25,932 bases of DNA from UBA1764 sp045616685 (GTDB lineage: Bacteria > Bacillota > Clostridia > Peptostreptococcales > Anaerovoracaceae). The stretch covers positions 1 to 25,932 of the forward strand of contig JAZLHF010000015.1 in assembly GCA_045616685.1 (NCBI GenBank), given 5' to 3'. The position numbers and the translations under genes were made by a program. Shown here one piece after another: positions 1-8,284 of the stretch (positions are counted from its first letter, which is position 1; every line of letters starts with the position of its first letter). The notes below the pieces were generated by a model that was given only the letters and a program-made list of their open reading frames with translations, was not told the DNA's origin and did not search any database.

Positions 1-162
1 TTCTTCGAAATTATTGTTTTTAGGAATTGTACAGAGAATCAATCTTACCAATTTGCAGATTGTTTCTTGTAAATTCAGTCTTGAGAAAAACTTAATTTTC
101 TCTGTGACTCAATTTCTACACTATGATGTTTTCAAGGTTCAGTTCCGTATTTGCGCGGAACA
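1..162 (-). other. Structured, ORF-free leader, probably 5' leader of an rRNA or other stable-RNA operon
   Basis: This stretch lies directly downstream, on the minus strand, of a consensus promoter with an A-tract upstream element. It has no credible reading frame. Seen directly: a 6-bp hairpin at 142-161 (GTTCCG/CGGAAC), a boxA-like string AACCTTGAAAACA on the minus strand at 127-139, an inverted repeat ACAGAGAA/TTCTCTGT at 31-38 and 98-105, and inside it a hairpin CAATCT/AGATTG at 40-45 and 57-62. A long structured leader with a boxA-like element behind a very strong promoter is typical of rRNA operons in Bacillota. No rRNA gene sequence is inside the window, so the identity is inferred; a tRNA cluster or other abundant RNA is the alternative. 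Confidence 0.5.
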
Positions 163-168
163 GTCATT

Positions 169-197
169 ATTATAGACATCCCAAAGGGTATTGTCAA
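169..197 (-). promoter_or_regulatory. Consensus sigma-A promoter with UP-like A-tracts (rRNA-type)
   Basis: On the minus strand the -35 is TTGACA (192-197) and the -10 is TATAAT (169-174), both perfect, with a 17-bp spacer. Immediately upstream (198-245) the minus strand carries runs of A about 11 bp apart, as in UP elements that bind the RNA polymerase alpha subunits. Transcription would start near 162 and run left off the window. It points the same way as deoC, so read-through from the deoC operon would also enter this unit; only weak hairpins are visible between 245 and 275. Confidence 0.85.
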
Positions 198-274
198 CAA
201 GTTTTTTGAAGTTTTTTTGATTATTTAAAAACTTTAATTTTTCAAGGTTTTTCGGCCTTTTGACGCCACTATAT

Positions 275-928
275 CTAGTTGTTTTCACAGATAGCTATAC
301 CAGCGGAAGCTCCAATCCTATCAGCTCCAGCATCAATCATTTTAAGAGCCGTTTCACGGTCGCGAATGCCGCCAGAAGCCTTGACTGAAACAACCTCTGA
401 AACAGATCGTCTCATCAACGCTACATGATGCTCAGTTGCACCACCCACACCGAATCCCGTAGAGGTTTTTACAAACTTTGCTCCAGCATTTTCAGCAAGA
501 TGACACGCACTTACAATTTCATCATCAGTTAATTCACCTGTTTCAAGAATCACTTTTACGATTGCGTTGTATTTTGCAGCAGCATCGACTACAGCTTTTA
601 TATCCTCATATACAGCATCGAGGTTACCCTCTTTCATCATGCCAACTTCTAAAACCATATCGATTTCTGAAGCGCCATGTTTAGCGGCATATTCTGTTTC
701 AAACACCTTTACTTCTGTTGCCATAGCTCCTAAAGGAAAACCGATTACAGAAGCAATCTTGACATTAGATTCTTCTAATTCTTTTTTACAAAGAGGAACG
801 AATCTTGAATTAACACACACTGCGTAAAAACTGTGCTCCTTAGCCTCGGAGCACAGTTTCCTAATACTTGATTCAGTTGCATTTGCTTTGAGCAATGTGT
901 GATCTATATATTTATTCAGATCTTTCAT
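275..928 (-). CDS. deoC: Deoxyribose-phosphate aldolase
   Basis: Class I aldolase that cleaves 2-deoxy-D-ribose 5-phosphate into acetaldehyde and glyceraldehyde 3-phosphate in deoxynucleoside salvage; cytosolic. The 217-residue product is the normal length. Family residues are visible: Asp90 in EIDMV, the Schiff-base lysine Lys154 in FVKTSTG, and Lys183 in VKASGGIRD. The start codon shares one base with the upstream pduL stop (TAATG), which implies translational coupling; no strong separate ribosome site is seen. It is the last gene of the minus-strand operon. No strong terminator is visible before the stable-RNA-type promoter that follows. Confidence 0.96.
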   Translation of the reverse strand: MKDLNKYIDHTLLKANATESSIRKLCSEAKEHSFYAVCVNSRFVPLCKKELEESNVKIASVIGFPLGAMATEVKVFETEYAAKHGASEIDMVLEVGMMKEGNLDAVYEDIKAVVDAAAKYNAIVKVILETGELTDDEIVSACHLAENAGAKFVKTSTGFGVGGATEHHVALMRRSVSEVVSVKASGGIRDRETALKMIDAGADRIGASAGIAICENN

Positions 929-1497
929 TATTTAACAATTTCAACTTCTTGATCGTTTGCGAGCCCAGCTGCATTAGCCTCATCTGTATCAACGTGGAAT
1001 TCTTTATAGTGCTTTTCGCCAGCTCTAATAAGAACGTTGTCGAATACTAACCCTCTTTCGCCGCCAACTTTTATACTAACCATCTGCTTATCTACAACGC
1101 CAGCTTCCTTAGCCTGTTCATCTGTTAAATGAATATGTCTAAGAGCAAGCATAACACCTTGTGAAAGTTCAACTTCACCCTTAGGTCCAATAATCTTGCA
1201 ACCTGGTGTTCCATCAAGCTTTCCTGATTCTCTAACAGGAGCTTTGAACCCCAATGTTCTTGCATCTGTTGCGGAAAGCTCAACCTGTGTTGCTTCACGA
1301 ACAGGGCCAAGGACTCTAAGCTTAACTTCACCCTTAGGTCCAACTACTACTACCTGTTCTTCTGCAGCGAACTGACCAGGCTGAACTAATTCTTTCTTAA
1401 ATGTAAGCTGGTAACCAGGTCCAAAGAGCGTCTCTAAATCTGCCTGAGAAAGATGTAAATGTTTGTTGGAAATACCAACTGGTACTTTGTATCCCAT
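928..1497 (-). CDS. pduL: Phosphate propanoyltransferase (PduL-type phosphotransacylase)
   Basis: Zinc enzyme that interconverts acyl-CoA plus phosphate with acyl phosphate plus CoA; PduL proteins use propionyl-CoA or acetyl-CoA and can replace Pta. The 189-residue product has two similar halves, each with a GPKGEV string. Metal-binding histidines expected for the family are present: His13 and His15 in NKHLHLS, His121 and His123 in RHIHLT, and His168 in EFHVDTDEAN. The protein opens directly with the catalytic-domain strand VPVGISNKHL and lacks the amphipathic N-terminal targeting peptide of microcompartment PduL, so a cytosolic enzyme is inferred. An AGGAGG site lies at the right distance (1504-1510). 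Followed by deoC with a one-base overlap. Confidence 0.93.
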   Translation of the reverse strand: MGYKVPVGISNKHLHLSQADLETLFGPGYQLTFKKELVQPGQFAAEEQVVVVGPKGEVKLRVLGPVREATQVELSATDARTLGFKAPVRESGKLDGTPGCKIIGPKGEVELSQGVMLALRHIHLTDEQAKEAGVVDKQMVSIKVGGERGLVFDNVLIRAGEKHYKEFHVDTDEANAAGLANDQEVEIVK

Positions 1498-1544
1498 AAG
1501 ATTGCCTCCTAAAGCAAATATCTATTCGAATAACTTGATAGCTA

Positions 1545-1553
1545 ATTATATCA
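1545..1553 (-). promoter_or_regulatory. Extended -10 promoter for pduL-deoC
   Basis: The minus strand reads TGATATAAT, an extended -10, in the 62-bp gap between hpt and pduL. No good -35 is present within the end of hpt, which is acceptable for an extended -10 site. It would let pduL-deoC be expressed separately from the upstream protease operon. Confidence 0.5.
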
Positions 1554-1559
1554 CAAATA

Positions 1560-2075
1560 TTAATCCTTTATCCAAGAGATATAAGGTAAGTTTCTATACT
1601 TCTGATCTAAATCAAGGCCATACCCAACGATGAACAAGTCATCAACCTGAAATCCGCAATAATCTGGCAAGAGGTCAACCTGTCTTCTTGAAGGCTTGTC
1701 TAATATAGTACAAATCTTAAGTGACTTACATCCACGGTTTGCGAAATACTGCTTTAAATAACTAAGCGTATAGCCAGAGTCAATAATATCCTCAACGATA
1801 ATGAGGTTTTTACCAGTAATATCCGCATCAAGGTCTTTTACAATCTTAACTACGCCAGAGCTCTTAGTAGCTCCACCATAACTTGAAACTTGCATAAAGT
1901 CGATTGTAAGCGGAAGATTAATTTCACGCATAAGGTCAGCCATAAAAGGAACTGATCCTTTCAAAATACCAACTAATAAAACTTCTTCTCCTTCGTAATC
2001 TTTTGTGATTTGTGCGCCAAGTTCTTTAACCTTAGCTTGTAATTGTTCTCTTGAAATCAAAATTTCATTGGCCAT
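1560..2075 (-). CDS. hpt: Hypoxanthine phosphoribosyltransferase
   Basis: Purine salvage enzyme that transfers phosphoribosyl from PRPP to hypoxanthine (and usually guanine) to give IMP or GMP; cytosolic. The 171-residue product carries the PRPP-binding motif VEDIIDSGYT (94-103), the flexible-loop SSYG region (64-67), and the C-terminal GYGLDLDQKYRNLPYI block typical of bacterial Hpt. The start is fixed by a GGGAG site about 9 bases upstream. The gene overlaps the end of ysxC by 11 bases, so it is translated from the same transcript. In many Bacillota hpt sits with tilS and ftsH; here it follows the Lon operon. Confidence 0.96.
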   Translation of the reverse strand: MANEILISREQLQAKVKELGAQITKDYEGEEVLLVGILKGSVPFMADLMREINLPLTIDFMQVSSYGGATKSSGVVKIVKDLDADITGKNLIIVEDIIDSGYTLSYLKQYFANRGCKSLKICTILDKPSRRQVDLLPDYCGFQVDDLFIVGYGLDLDQKYRNLPYISWIKD

Positions 2076-2655
2076 TGAGTACTCTCCCTATTTCATTTAC
2101 TAATTCATCGACTCCGGTTTTATTTAATGCAGAAACCGCAATCAGTTTTTCATCTTGCGTTAACTCAAGTTCTTTTCGAATCATTGTAAGATTTTTATTA
2201 AGTTCATTTCTTGAAAGTTTATCCGCCTTGGTAGCGACAACAAGACCTGACAGATTGTAATAACGTAAATAATCGTACATTTGCCTATCTTGCGCTGTAG
2301 GCGCATGTCTGCAATCGACAAGCTGGACAACAATCTTTAGGCTCTCTCTGTTTTCAAGATAGTCTTCCATCATCTTGCCCCAACTTGCAGATTCAGATTT
2401 GGAAACCTTAGCATACCCATAACCAGGAAGGTCAACTATTCTCCAAGTATCATCAATATTAAAGAAGTTGATTGTCCTCGTCTTGCCTGGATTTTGAGAT
2501 ACCTTTGCAAGCTTTCTATTTCCAGTAAGCAAATTAATCAATGATGATTTGCCTACGTTGGATCGTCCAGCGAATGCAATTTCGGCCGGCCCTAGCGGCG
2601 GGTACTGCCCTTGCTTTGCCGCAGATGTAATAAACTCGGCACGCTTTATTATCAT
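2065..2655 (-). CDS. ysxC: Ribosome biogenesis GTPase YsxC/EngB
   Basis: Essential TRAFAC-class GTPase needed for late assembly of the 50S ribosomal subunit. In the 196-residue product the G1 loop GRSNVGKS is at 30-37, the G2 region around NPGKTRTIN at 55-63, G3 DLPG at 75-78, and G4 TKAD later. Length and motif order match the family. It overlaps the lon stop by four bases (ATGA) and its own 3' end overlaps hpt, so it is translationally coupled on both sides. The lon-ysxC pairing is widely conserved in Bacillota. Confidence 0.96.
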   Translation of the reverse strand: MIIKRAEFITSAAKQGQYPPLGPAEIAFAGRSNVGKSSLINLLTGNRKLAKVSQNPGKTRTINFFNIDDTWRIVDLPGYGYAKVSKSESASWGKMMEDYLENRESLKIVVQLVDCRHAPTAQDRQMYDYLRYYNLSGLVVATKADKLSRNELNKNLTMIRKELELTQDEKLIAVSALNKTGVDELVNEIGRVLNGQ

Positions 2656-4961
2656 ATTAAAGCCTCTCTTATCGCATCTGATACTTCGCTTATTAATACG
2701 AACTTCATGCTGCCTCTAACGCTCTCAGGAAGTTCTTCAAGATCTTTGCTACATTCTTCAGGAAGAAGAACTTTTTTAATTCCCATCCTATGTGCAGCAA
2801 GAACTTTTTCTTTAATTCCTCCAACAGCTGTTACTTTTCCGCGAAGTGTAATTTCGCCTGTCATAGCAACATCTTTGCGAAGCTTTCTTCCCGTTAATGC
2901 GGAAAGAACTGACATACACATCGTAACTCCGGCAGATGGGCCATCCTTAGGAGTTGCTCCGTCAGGAACATGAACATGGACATCTTTCGTCTTATAAAAA
3001 TCTTCTGGAAGATTAAATTCATCTGAGTGAGCTCTAATATAGCTTATTGCCGCCTTAGCACTCTCTTGCATTACATCGCCAAGCTGTCCAGTAAGCTGAA
3101 GTCTGCCAGAGCCCGGGAGCACCGCAGTTTCGATGAATAAAGTTTCGCCACCGACAACAGTCCATGCAAGACCAGTTGCTACGCCAACCTCATTCTTTCC
3201 AAGAAGCTTATCATAGTGATAACGTTTCTTGCCTAAGTATTCTTCAATATTAGCAGCAGTGATTGTCTGTTTAACCTTATCACCTTCAACAACCTTGCGT
3301 GCGACTTTTCTGCAAAGGTTGGCAATTTCTTTTTCTAATCCACGAACGCCTGATTCTCTCGTGTAGTCGTTGATTAAAGATTTAATCGCACTGGCCTGAA
3401 TAGAAATGTTCTTTGCAGCAAGTCCATGAGCTTTTATTTGCTTTGGAACTAAATATTTCTTTGCAATATTGAACTTTTCTTCTGCTGTATATCCAGAAAC
3501 CTCGAGCACTTCCATTCTATCAAGAAGTGGTCTTGGAATTGTATCAACTGTATTAGCTGTACAAATAAACATTACGCCTGAAAGATCAAATGGAACTTCA
3601 AGATAATGATCAACGAATTCCTTGTTCTGTTCTGGGTCTAACACTTCAAGAAGAGCTGATGCTGGATCGCCTCTGAAGTCGTTGCCAATCTTATCAACTT
3701 CATCGAAAAGAAATACCGGATTCTTGCTTTCGCATTCCTTGATTTCGGTCATAACACGACCAGGTATTGCTCCAATATATGTTCTTCTATGTCCTCGAAT
3801 TTCTGCCTCATCAGTAATTCCGCCAAGAGACATATGAACGAACTTGCGCCCCACACTTCTTGCAATTGACTTTGCAATTGAAGTTTTACCAACGCCTGGA
3901 GGGCCAACCAAGCAAAGGATTGGACCCTTTTCTGATTTAGCTAAAGCCTGAACGGCTAAGTATTCAAGGATTCTTTCCTTAACCTTATCAAGACCGTAAT
4001 GATCTTCTTCTAATATTTCTTCAGCCCTTATAAGGTCAATTTCATCCTCAACAGAATTGTTCCAAGGTAAATCGAGCACCCACTCAATATAGGTTCTGCT
4101 TACATTAGCATCAGGTGAATTAGGTGACATAAGAGCAAGCCTATCAAGCTCTTTTTCAATCTTCTTTGTGATTTTTTCGCTAAGCTTAAGTTCATGAAGT
4201 CTTGCTCTAAAAACCTCAACTTCAGCTTCGATATTAGCATCCCCATCGCCGAGTTCTTCTCTAATTGCACGCATCTGCTCTCTAAGGTAATAGTCTCTTT
4301 GGGTTTTATCCATTTGATTCTTTACCTTGTTAGAAATCTTATCCTCAATCTTTAAGATTTCGTTTTCACGTGAAAGAAAACTTACGACCATTCTAAGTCT
4401 TTCGACCGGATCAAATGTTGAAAGAACACTTTGACTTTCTGCGATTTTAAGATCCATATTAGCAACAATAATATCAGCCATACGACCGGGTTCAACAATC
4501 TGGTTCATGCCGCTTAAGATATCGTTGTTACGACCCTGATGGTTAGTAATATATTCTTCAAATAATGCCAGCGCAGTTCTCATTAAAGCTGCAACGGAAG
4601 GCTCAGCAGTATTAACATCCTCTTCTTCAACTTCTTCAATATCTGCAGCAAAATAAGGATCTGCCTGAACAACTTCTTCAATGCGAGCACGACTAACACC
4701 ATCAACGAGGACGCGAACATTTCCCCCAGGCATCTTAAGCATTTGTTTAACCTTAACAATAGTACCAACATCAAAGATATCTGCAGCTGTTGGAAGAGCA
4801 ACTTCAGGATCTTTTTGAGCAACTAAAAATACGCGCTGATCTATCATCATCGATTTTTCAAGTGCAAGGATTGATTTTTCTCTACCCACATCGAAGTGGA
4901 TTACCATGTTTGGATATACAACGAGTCCCCTTAATGGGATCAATGGCATTTTTTCTATCAT
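2652..4961 (-). CDS. lon: ATP-dependent protease Lon (LonA type)
   Basis: Homohexameric cytosolic AAA+ serine protease that degrades misfolded and regulatory proteins. The 769-residue product has the N-terminal substrate-binding domain (about 5-200), an AAA+ domain with Walker A GPPGVGKT (353-360) and Walker B FLFDEVDK (417-424), and the C-terminal protease domain. The catalytic dyad is Ser676 in PKDGPSAG and Lys719 in GGIKEK; their spacing of 43 matches E. coli Lon. Start and stop each overlap a neighbour by four bases (clpX upstream, ysxC downstream). No LonB paralogue is present next to it. Confidence 0.98.
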   Translation of the reverse strand: MIEKMPLIPLRGLVVYPNMVIHFDVGREKSILALEKSMMIDQRVFLVAQKDPEVALPTAADIFDVGTIVKVKQMLKMPGGNVRVLVDGVSRARIEEVVQADPYFAADIEEVEEEDVNTAEPSVAALMRTALALFEEYITNHQGRNNDILSGMNQIVEPGRMADIIVANMDLKIAESQSVLSTFDPVERLRMVVSFLSRENEILKIEDKISNKVKNQMDKTQRDYYLREQMRAIREELGDGDANIEAEVEVFRARLHELKLSEKITKKIEKELDRLALMSPNSPDANVSRTYIEWVLDLPWNNSVEDEIDLIRAEEILEEDHYGLDKVKERILEYLAVQALAKSEKGPILCLVGPPGVGKTSIAKSIARSVGRKFVHMSLGGITDEAEIRGHRRTYIGAIPGRVMTEIKECESKNPVFLFDEVDKIGNDFRGDPASALLEVLDPEQNKEFVDHYLEVPFDLSGVMFICTANTVDTIPRPLLDRMEVLEVSGYTAEEKFNIAKKYLVPKQIKAHGLAAKNISIQASAIKSLINDYTRESGVRGLEKEIANLCRKVARKVVEGDKVKQTITAANIEEYLGKKRYHYDKLLGKNEVGVATGLAWTVVGGETLFIETAVLPGSGRLQLTGQLGDVMQESAKAAISYIRAHSDEFNLPEDFYKTKDVHVHVPDGATPKDGPSAGVTMCMSVLSALTGRKLRKDVAMTGEITLRGKVTAVGGIKEKVLAAHRMGIKKVLLPEECSKDLEELPESVRGSMKFVLISEVSDAIREALI

Positions 4962-6157
4962 GAAACCATCTCCTCTGTAATCACAACTTTGTCAATATTT
5001 TTCTTTGAAGGAATCTCAAACATAATATCTGTCATAAGTTGTTCAAATATACTACGGATTCCTCTTGCGCCGGTCTTTTTAGCAATAGCAAGTTCTGCAA
5101 TCTTTCTAATCGCATCCTCTTCCATTTCAAGCTCAACGCCGTCTATTTCAAGTAGCTTCTTATACTGCTTTAAAATTGCATTTTTAGGTTCAGTTATAAT
5201 TCTAACCAAAGCATCAATTGAAAGTTCCTCAAGTACTGCAACTACCGGAACACGCCCAACGAATTCAGGAATAAGCCCGTACTTAAGAAGATCTTCTTGC
5301 TGTATCTTACCAAGAATATTAGAATCAAACTTGTTTGCAGAAACAACATCAGAATTAAATCCTATAGTCTTTTCTCCGATTCTTGACTGAATAATCTTTT
5401 CCACGCCATCGAAGGCTCCGCCGCAAATAAATAACACGTTTGTAGTATCAAATGGAATGAATTCCTGATGTGGATGCTTTCTTCCACCTTGTGGCGGAAC
5501 ATTAGCAACCGTACCTTCGATAATCTTTAATAAAGCCTGCTGAACGCCTTCTCCGGAAACGTCACGTGTGATGGATGGATTGTCGGACTTTCTGGCCAGC
5601 TTATCAATTTCATCAATATATATGATTCCCTTCTGAGCTTTTTCAATATCCCAATCAGCGGCCTGAATAAGCTTTAAGAGAATATTTTCAACGTCTTCTC
5701 CAACATAACCAGCCTCTGTTAAGGCTGTAGCATCTGCAATAGCAAACGGAACATTAAGAAGTCTTGCCAATGTCTGGGCAAGTAAAGTTTTACCTGAACC
5801 TGTTGACCCAAGCATTAAGATATTACTCTTTTGAATTTCAACATCGCTATCTTTAATATGCTGAATTCTCTTATAATGATTATATACTGCAACGGCCAAA
5901 ATTTTTTTAGCACCGTCTTGATCAATTACATAATCTGATAAAGTCTTTGCTATTTCTTCCGGAGTAGGAATTTCTTCTTTGAAGTCTAATTCTTTGCTTT
6001 CTGTAATAGGAGCTTGATTAAACTCTTCTTCAATTACCTTAGAGCATTCTGCAACACAGTCATCACAAATATATGCATCGTTTCCAACAAGAAGTCTTCT
6101 TACTGCGCTTTGCGGTCTGCCGCAAAATGAACAGCAAAGTTCTTTTCTTTCGTCCAT
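4958..6157 (-). CDS. clpX: ClpX, ATPase and unfoldase subunit of ClpXP
   Basis: AAA+ unfoldase that recognises substrates and threads them into ClpP. The 399-residue product has an N-terminal zinc-binding domain with cysteines at 9, 12, 31 and 34, Walker A GSTGSGKT (117-124), the GYVGED pore loop (150-155), Walker B IIYIDEID (178-185), the RKH pore loop in GGRKHPHQ, and the IGF tripeptide that docks on ClpP. All parts needed for ClpXP function are present. It starts one base after the clpP stop, and its 3' end overlaps the lon start by four bases. Confidence 0.98.
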   Translation of the reverse strand: MDERKELCCSFCGRPQSAVRRLLVGNDAYICDDCVAECSKVIEEEFNQAPITESKELDFKEEIPTPEEIAKTLSDYVIDQDGAKKILAVAVYNHYKRIQHIKDSDVEIQKSNILMLGSTGSGKTLLAQTLARLLNVPFAIADATALTEAGYVGEDVENILLKLIQAADWDIEKAQKGIIYIDEIDKLARKSDNPSITRDVSGEGVQQALLKIIEGTVANVPPQGGRKHPHQEFIPFDTTNVLFICGGAFDGVEKIIQSRIGEKTIGFNSDVVSANKFDSNILGKIQQEDLLKYGLIPEFVGRVPVVAVLEELSIDALVRIITEPKNAILKQYKKLLEIDGVELEMEEDAIRKIAELAIAKKTGARGIRSIFEQLMTDIMFEIPSKKNIDKVVITEEMVS

Positions 6158-6158
6158 C

Positions 6159-6740
6159 TTATCTCTTTTCCACTACCTTATCAGCAAGTCCGTAAGCAAC
6201 GGCTTCTTCTGCATCAAGATAGTTATCCCTATCTGTGTCTTTCTCTATAGTTGAAATATTTTTCCCAGTATTAGCTGCAAGAATCTTATTCATCTTACTT
6301 CTAATTTTTAAAATATGTTCTGCAGTAATCTTGATATCTTCTGCCTGGCCGGAGGCTCCGCCCAAAGGCTGATGAATCATAACCTCTGCATTAGGAAGAA
6401 CATAGCGTTTACCCTTTTCTCCGGCAGCAAGAAGGAAAGCAGCCATTGAAGCAGCCATGCCAACGCAAATTGTAGAAACATTCGGCTTAATGTACTGCAT
6501 AGTATCATAGATAGCCATACCTGCTGAAATACTTCCTCCAGGGCTATTAATATAAAGGCTTATATCCTTATCAGGGTCTTCCGATTCGAGGAAAAGGAGT
6601 TGCGCCACAACAAGGCTTGCCGTATCATCATTAATTTCTTCTCCAAGAAAAATGATTCTATCCTTAAGCAGCCTAGAATAAATATCGTAAGATCTTTCGC
6701 CTCTACTGGTTTGTTCAACAACCATTGGAATTAAGCTCAT
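6159..6740 (-). CDS. clpP: ATP-dependent Clp protease proteolytic subunit ClpP
   Basis: Serine protease that forms the tetradecameric proteolytic chamber of ClpXP. The 193-residue product has the catalytic triad Ser98 (GMAASMA), His123 (VMIHQP) and Asp172 (DTDRDNY), the oxyanion-hole region INSPGGS (64-70), and the normal family length. The start follows an AAAGGAG site. It is followed by clpX after a single base, so ClpP and ClpX are made together. A 7-bp hairpin sits in the gap between tig and clpP. Confidence 0.98.
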   Translation of the reverse strand: MSLIPMVVEQTSRGERSYDIYSRLLKDRIIFLGEEINDDTASLVVAQLLFLESEDPDKDISLYINSPGGSISAGMAIYDTMQYIKPNVSTICVGMAASMAAFLLAAGEKGKRYVLPNAEVMIHQPLGGASGQAEDIKITAEHILKIRSKMNKILAANTGKNISTIEKDTDRDNYLDAEEAVAYGLADKVVEKR

Positions 6741-6765
6741 TTTTATTCTCCTTTAGACTAAATGA

Positions 6766-6782
6766 GCGGGATGATATCCCGC
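6766..6782 (-). other. Intercistronic hairpin between tig and clpP
   Basis: A perfect 7-bp GC-rich stem (GCGGGAT/ATCCCGC) with a 3-nt loop lies in the 54-bp gap after tig. There is no T-run after it on the minus strand, so it is not a classical terminator. It could be an mRNA processing or stability element, or a partial terminator that sets tig to clpP ratios. Confidence 0.5.
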
Positions 6783-6794
6783 CCAAGTATTTGC

Positions 6795-8126
6795 TTATTT
6801 AACTTCTGTTACTGTAGCAGGCTCTTCTTCTTTATCAGTCAGCTCAGCATTAGCATAGAGGAAATCAATTGCCTTACGGTTTAAGATATCCTGCTTGATG
6901 TACTTTTCATTACCCTCACCGACGAGCATGGTCTTGAGCTTTTCAACTTCGAGTCCATACTGAGCAGCCATGTTTGCATATTCAGCATCAAGCTCTTCTT
7001 GGCTAACAGTTAAGCCTTCTGCCTTGGCAACTGCATCAACTGTAAGTCTTGCTTTAAGCCTTTCTTCTGCTTGAGGTTTAAACTCTTCAGCAAGTTCTGA
7101 TTCTTTCTTGCCGAGGAACTTACAATAATCCTTAAGTGTAAGGTTCTGGTAAGCCATCTGCTGTGCAAATTCCTGAAGCATGTTCTGAGCCTCGTCTTCA
7201 ATCATTACCTGTGGTATTGTGATTGGGTTTAATTCAACAAGCTTTCTAATAACCGCATCTTTCCCAGCGTATTCGGCAGCCTTTTCAGCACTTTCTTCAA
7301 GCTTCTTCTTAATGTCTGCCTTATATTCATCAAGTGTATCAAATTCACTGACATCCTTTGCAAATTCGTCGTCGAGTTCAGGAAGCTGTTCGTATTTAAC
7401 TTCGTGAATATGACACTTGAATGTTGCATCTTTGCCAGCAAGGCTTGCTTCGTGATATTCCTTAGGGAATGTTACATTTACATCTTTGTCATCCCCTGCG
7501 TTGCAACCAACTAGTTGATCTTCAAACCCAGGAATAAACGTGTTTGAACCGAGTGTTAAGCTCTGGTTTTCTGCTGTACCACCTTCAAACTGTTCTTCAC
7601 CACAGAATCCTGCATAATCAAGAATTACTGTATCTCCGTTTTCTGCAGCGCCTTCTCTCTTAATGAGACGAGCGTTTTTCTTCTGGCTATATCCAAGCTC
7701 TCTTGTGATATCCTCTTCTGTTACTTTATGGATTGGTCTATCAGCCTTAATTCCTTTATAGTTCTTGACTTCAAATTCAGGAACTACGGAAACTGTTACC
7801 GTAACAGTGAATCCCTTATGCTTTTCAATTTTTTCTTCGCTGAACTTGATGTCTGGGCGAGAAATTGGTTCAATATCTAATTCATCCAATGCTTTTGGAT
7901 AATTTGAATTTAAAAGTGTGTCAATTGCATCGTTAAAAAACACTGCTTCGCCGTACCATTTTTCAATCATGTTACGTGGAGCCTTACCTTTTCTAAAGCC
8001 ATCTACCGAATATCTGCCCTTAGTTGCCTTATAAGCAGCATCTGTAGCTGCGTCAAATTCTTCAGCAGTAAAAGTCATTGTGAACTTTGCTTCACTATTT
8101 TCTTTGCTAATTAATGCGGATGTCAT
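6795..8126 (-). CDS. tig: Trigger factor, ribosome-bound chaperone
   Basis: Ribosome-associated chaperone and peptidyl-prolyl isomerase that meets nascent chains at the exit tunnel. The 443-residue product has the ribosome-docking signature GFRKGKAP at 43-50, an FKBP-type isomerase domain at roughly 150-245, and the alpha-helical C-terminal chaperone arms with an acidic tail. The start is fixed by a strong AGGAGGA site (8131-8137). It is the first gene of the tig-clpP-clpX-lon operon. The roughly 100-nt 5' UTR holds two hairpins, and no CtsR box or CIRCE element was seen. Confidence 0.97.
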   Translation of the reverse strand: MTSALISKENSEAKFTMTFTAEEFDAATDAAYKATKGRYSVDGFRKGKAPRNMIEKWYGEAVFFNDAIDTLLNSNYPKALDELDIEPISRPDIKFSEEKIEKHKGFTVTVTVSVVPEFEVKNYKGIKADRPIHKVTEEDITRELGYSQKKNARLIKREGAAENGDTVILDYAGFCGEEQFEGGTAENQSLTLGSNTFIPGFEDQLVGCNAGDDKDVNVTFPKEYHEASLAGKDATFKCHIHEVKYEQLPELDDEFAKDVSEFDTLDEYKADIKKKLEESAEKAAEYAGKDAVIRKLVELNPITIPQVMIEDEAQNMLQEFAQQMAYQNLTLKDYCKFLGKKESELAEEFKPQAEERLKARLTVDAVAKAEGLTVSQEELDAEYANMAAQYGLEVEKLKTMLVGEGNEKYIKQDILNRKAIDFLYANAELTDKEEEPATVTEVK

Positions 8127-8168
8127 GAGTTCCTCCTAGTATTTACCCGTTCCCGGCCTCTTTTTTGC

Positions 8169-8212
8169 CTTTTTCTCACAAAAAGACCGAGCCCGACAAT
8201 TTCGTAGATTGT
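8169..8212 (-). other. Two hairpins in the tig 5' UTR
   Basis: In the tig leader two inverted repeats lie side by side: GACAAT/ATTGTC (8195-8200 and 8207-8212, 7-nt loop) and CTTTTT/AAAAAG (8169-8174 and 8180-8185, 5-nt loop). Neither covers the tig ribosome site at 8131-8137. Function is unknown; they may affect mRNA stability. Confidence 0.35.
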
Positions 8213-8233
8213 CCCATAATGGAACATTTTGTA

Positions 8234-8242
8234 ATTATATCA
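8234..8242 (-). promoter_or_regulatory. Extended -10 promoter for the tig-clpP-clpX-lon operon
   Basis: The minus strand reads TGATATAAT about 108 bp upstream of the tig start, an extended -10 with a perfect TATAAT. The -35 region is poor. It is back to back with the plus-strand promoter of the CYTH gene, whose -35 begins at 8251, so the two polymerases would compete for this 50-bp stretch. Confidence 0.6.
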
Positions 8243-8250
8243 TATTTCGC

Positions 8251-8279
8251 TTGCAAAAACTACCGCTTAATACTATAAT
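8251..8279 (+). promoter_or_regulatory. Promoter of the CYTH-domain gene
   Basis: TTGCAA (8251-8256) and a perfect TATAAT (8274-8279) are separated by 17 bp on the plus strand. The predicted transcription start, near 8286, falls on the first bases of a perfect palindrome. Confidence 0.65.
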
Positions 8280-8284
8280 TTTTG

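Noticed and set aside
928..1497. Bacterial microcompartment locus around pduL
   Set aside because: No shell-protein genes are nearby and PduL has no encapsulation peptide; the neighbours are housekeeping genes.
2611..2973. Plus-strand open frame across the ysxC-lon junction
   Set aside because: It is antisense to two confident genes with conserved motifs and has no start signal of its own.
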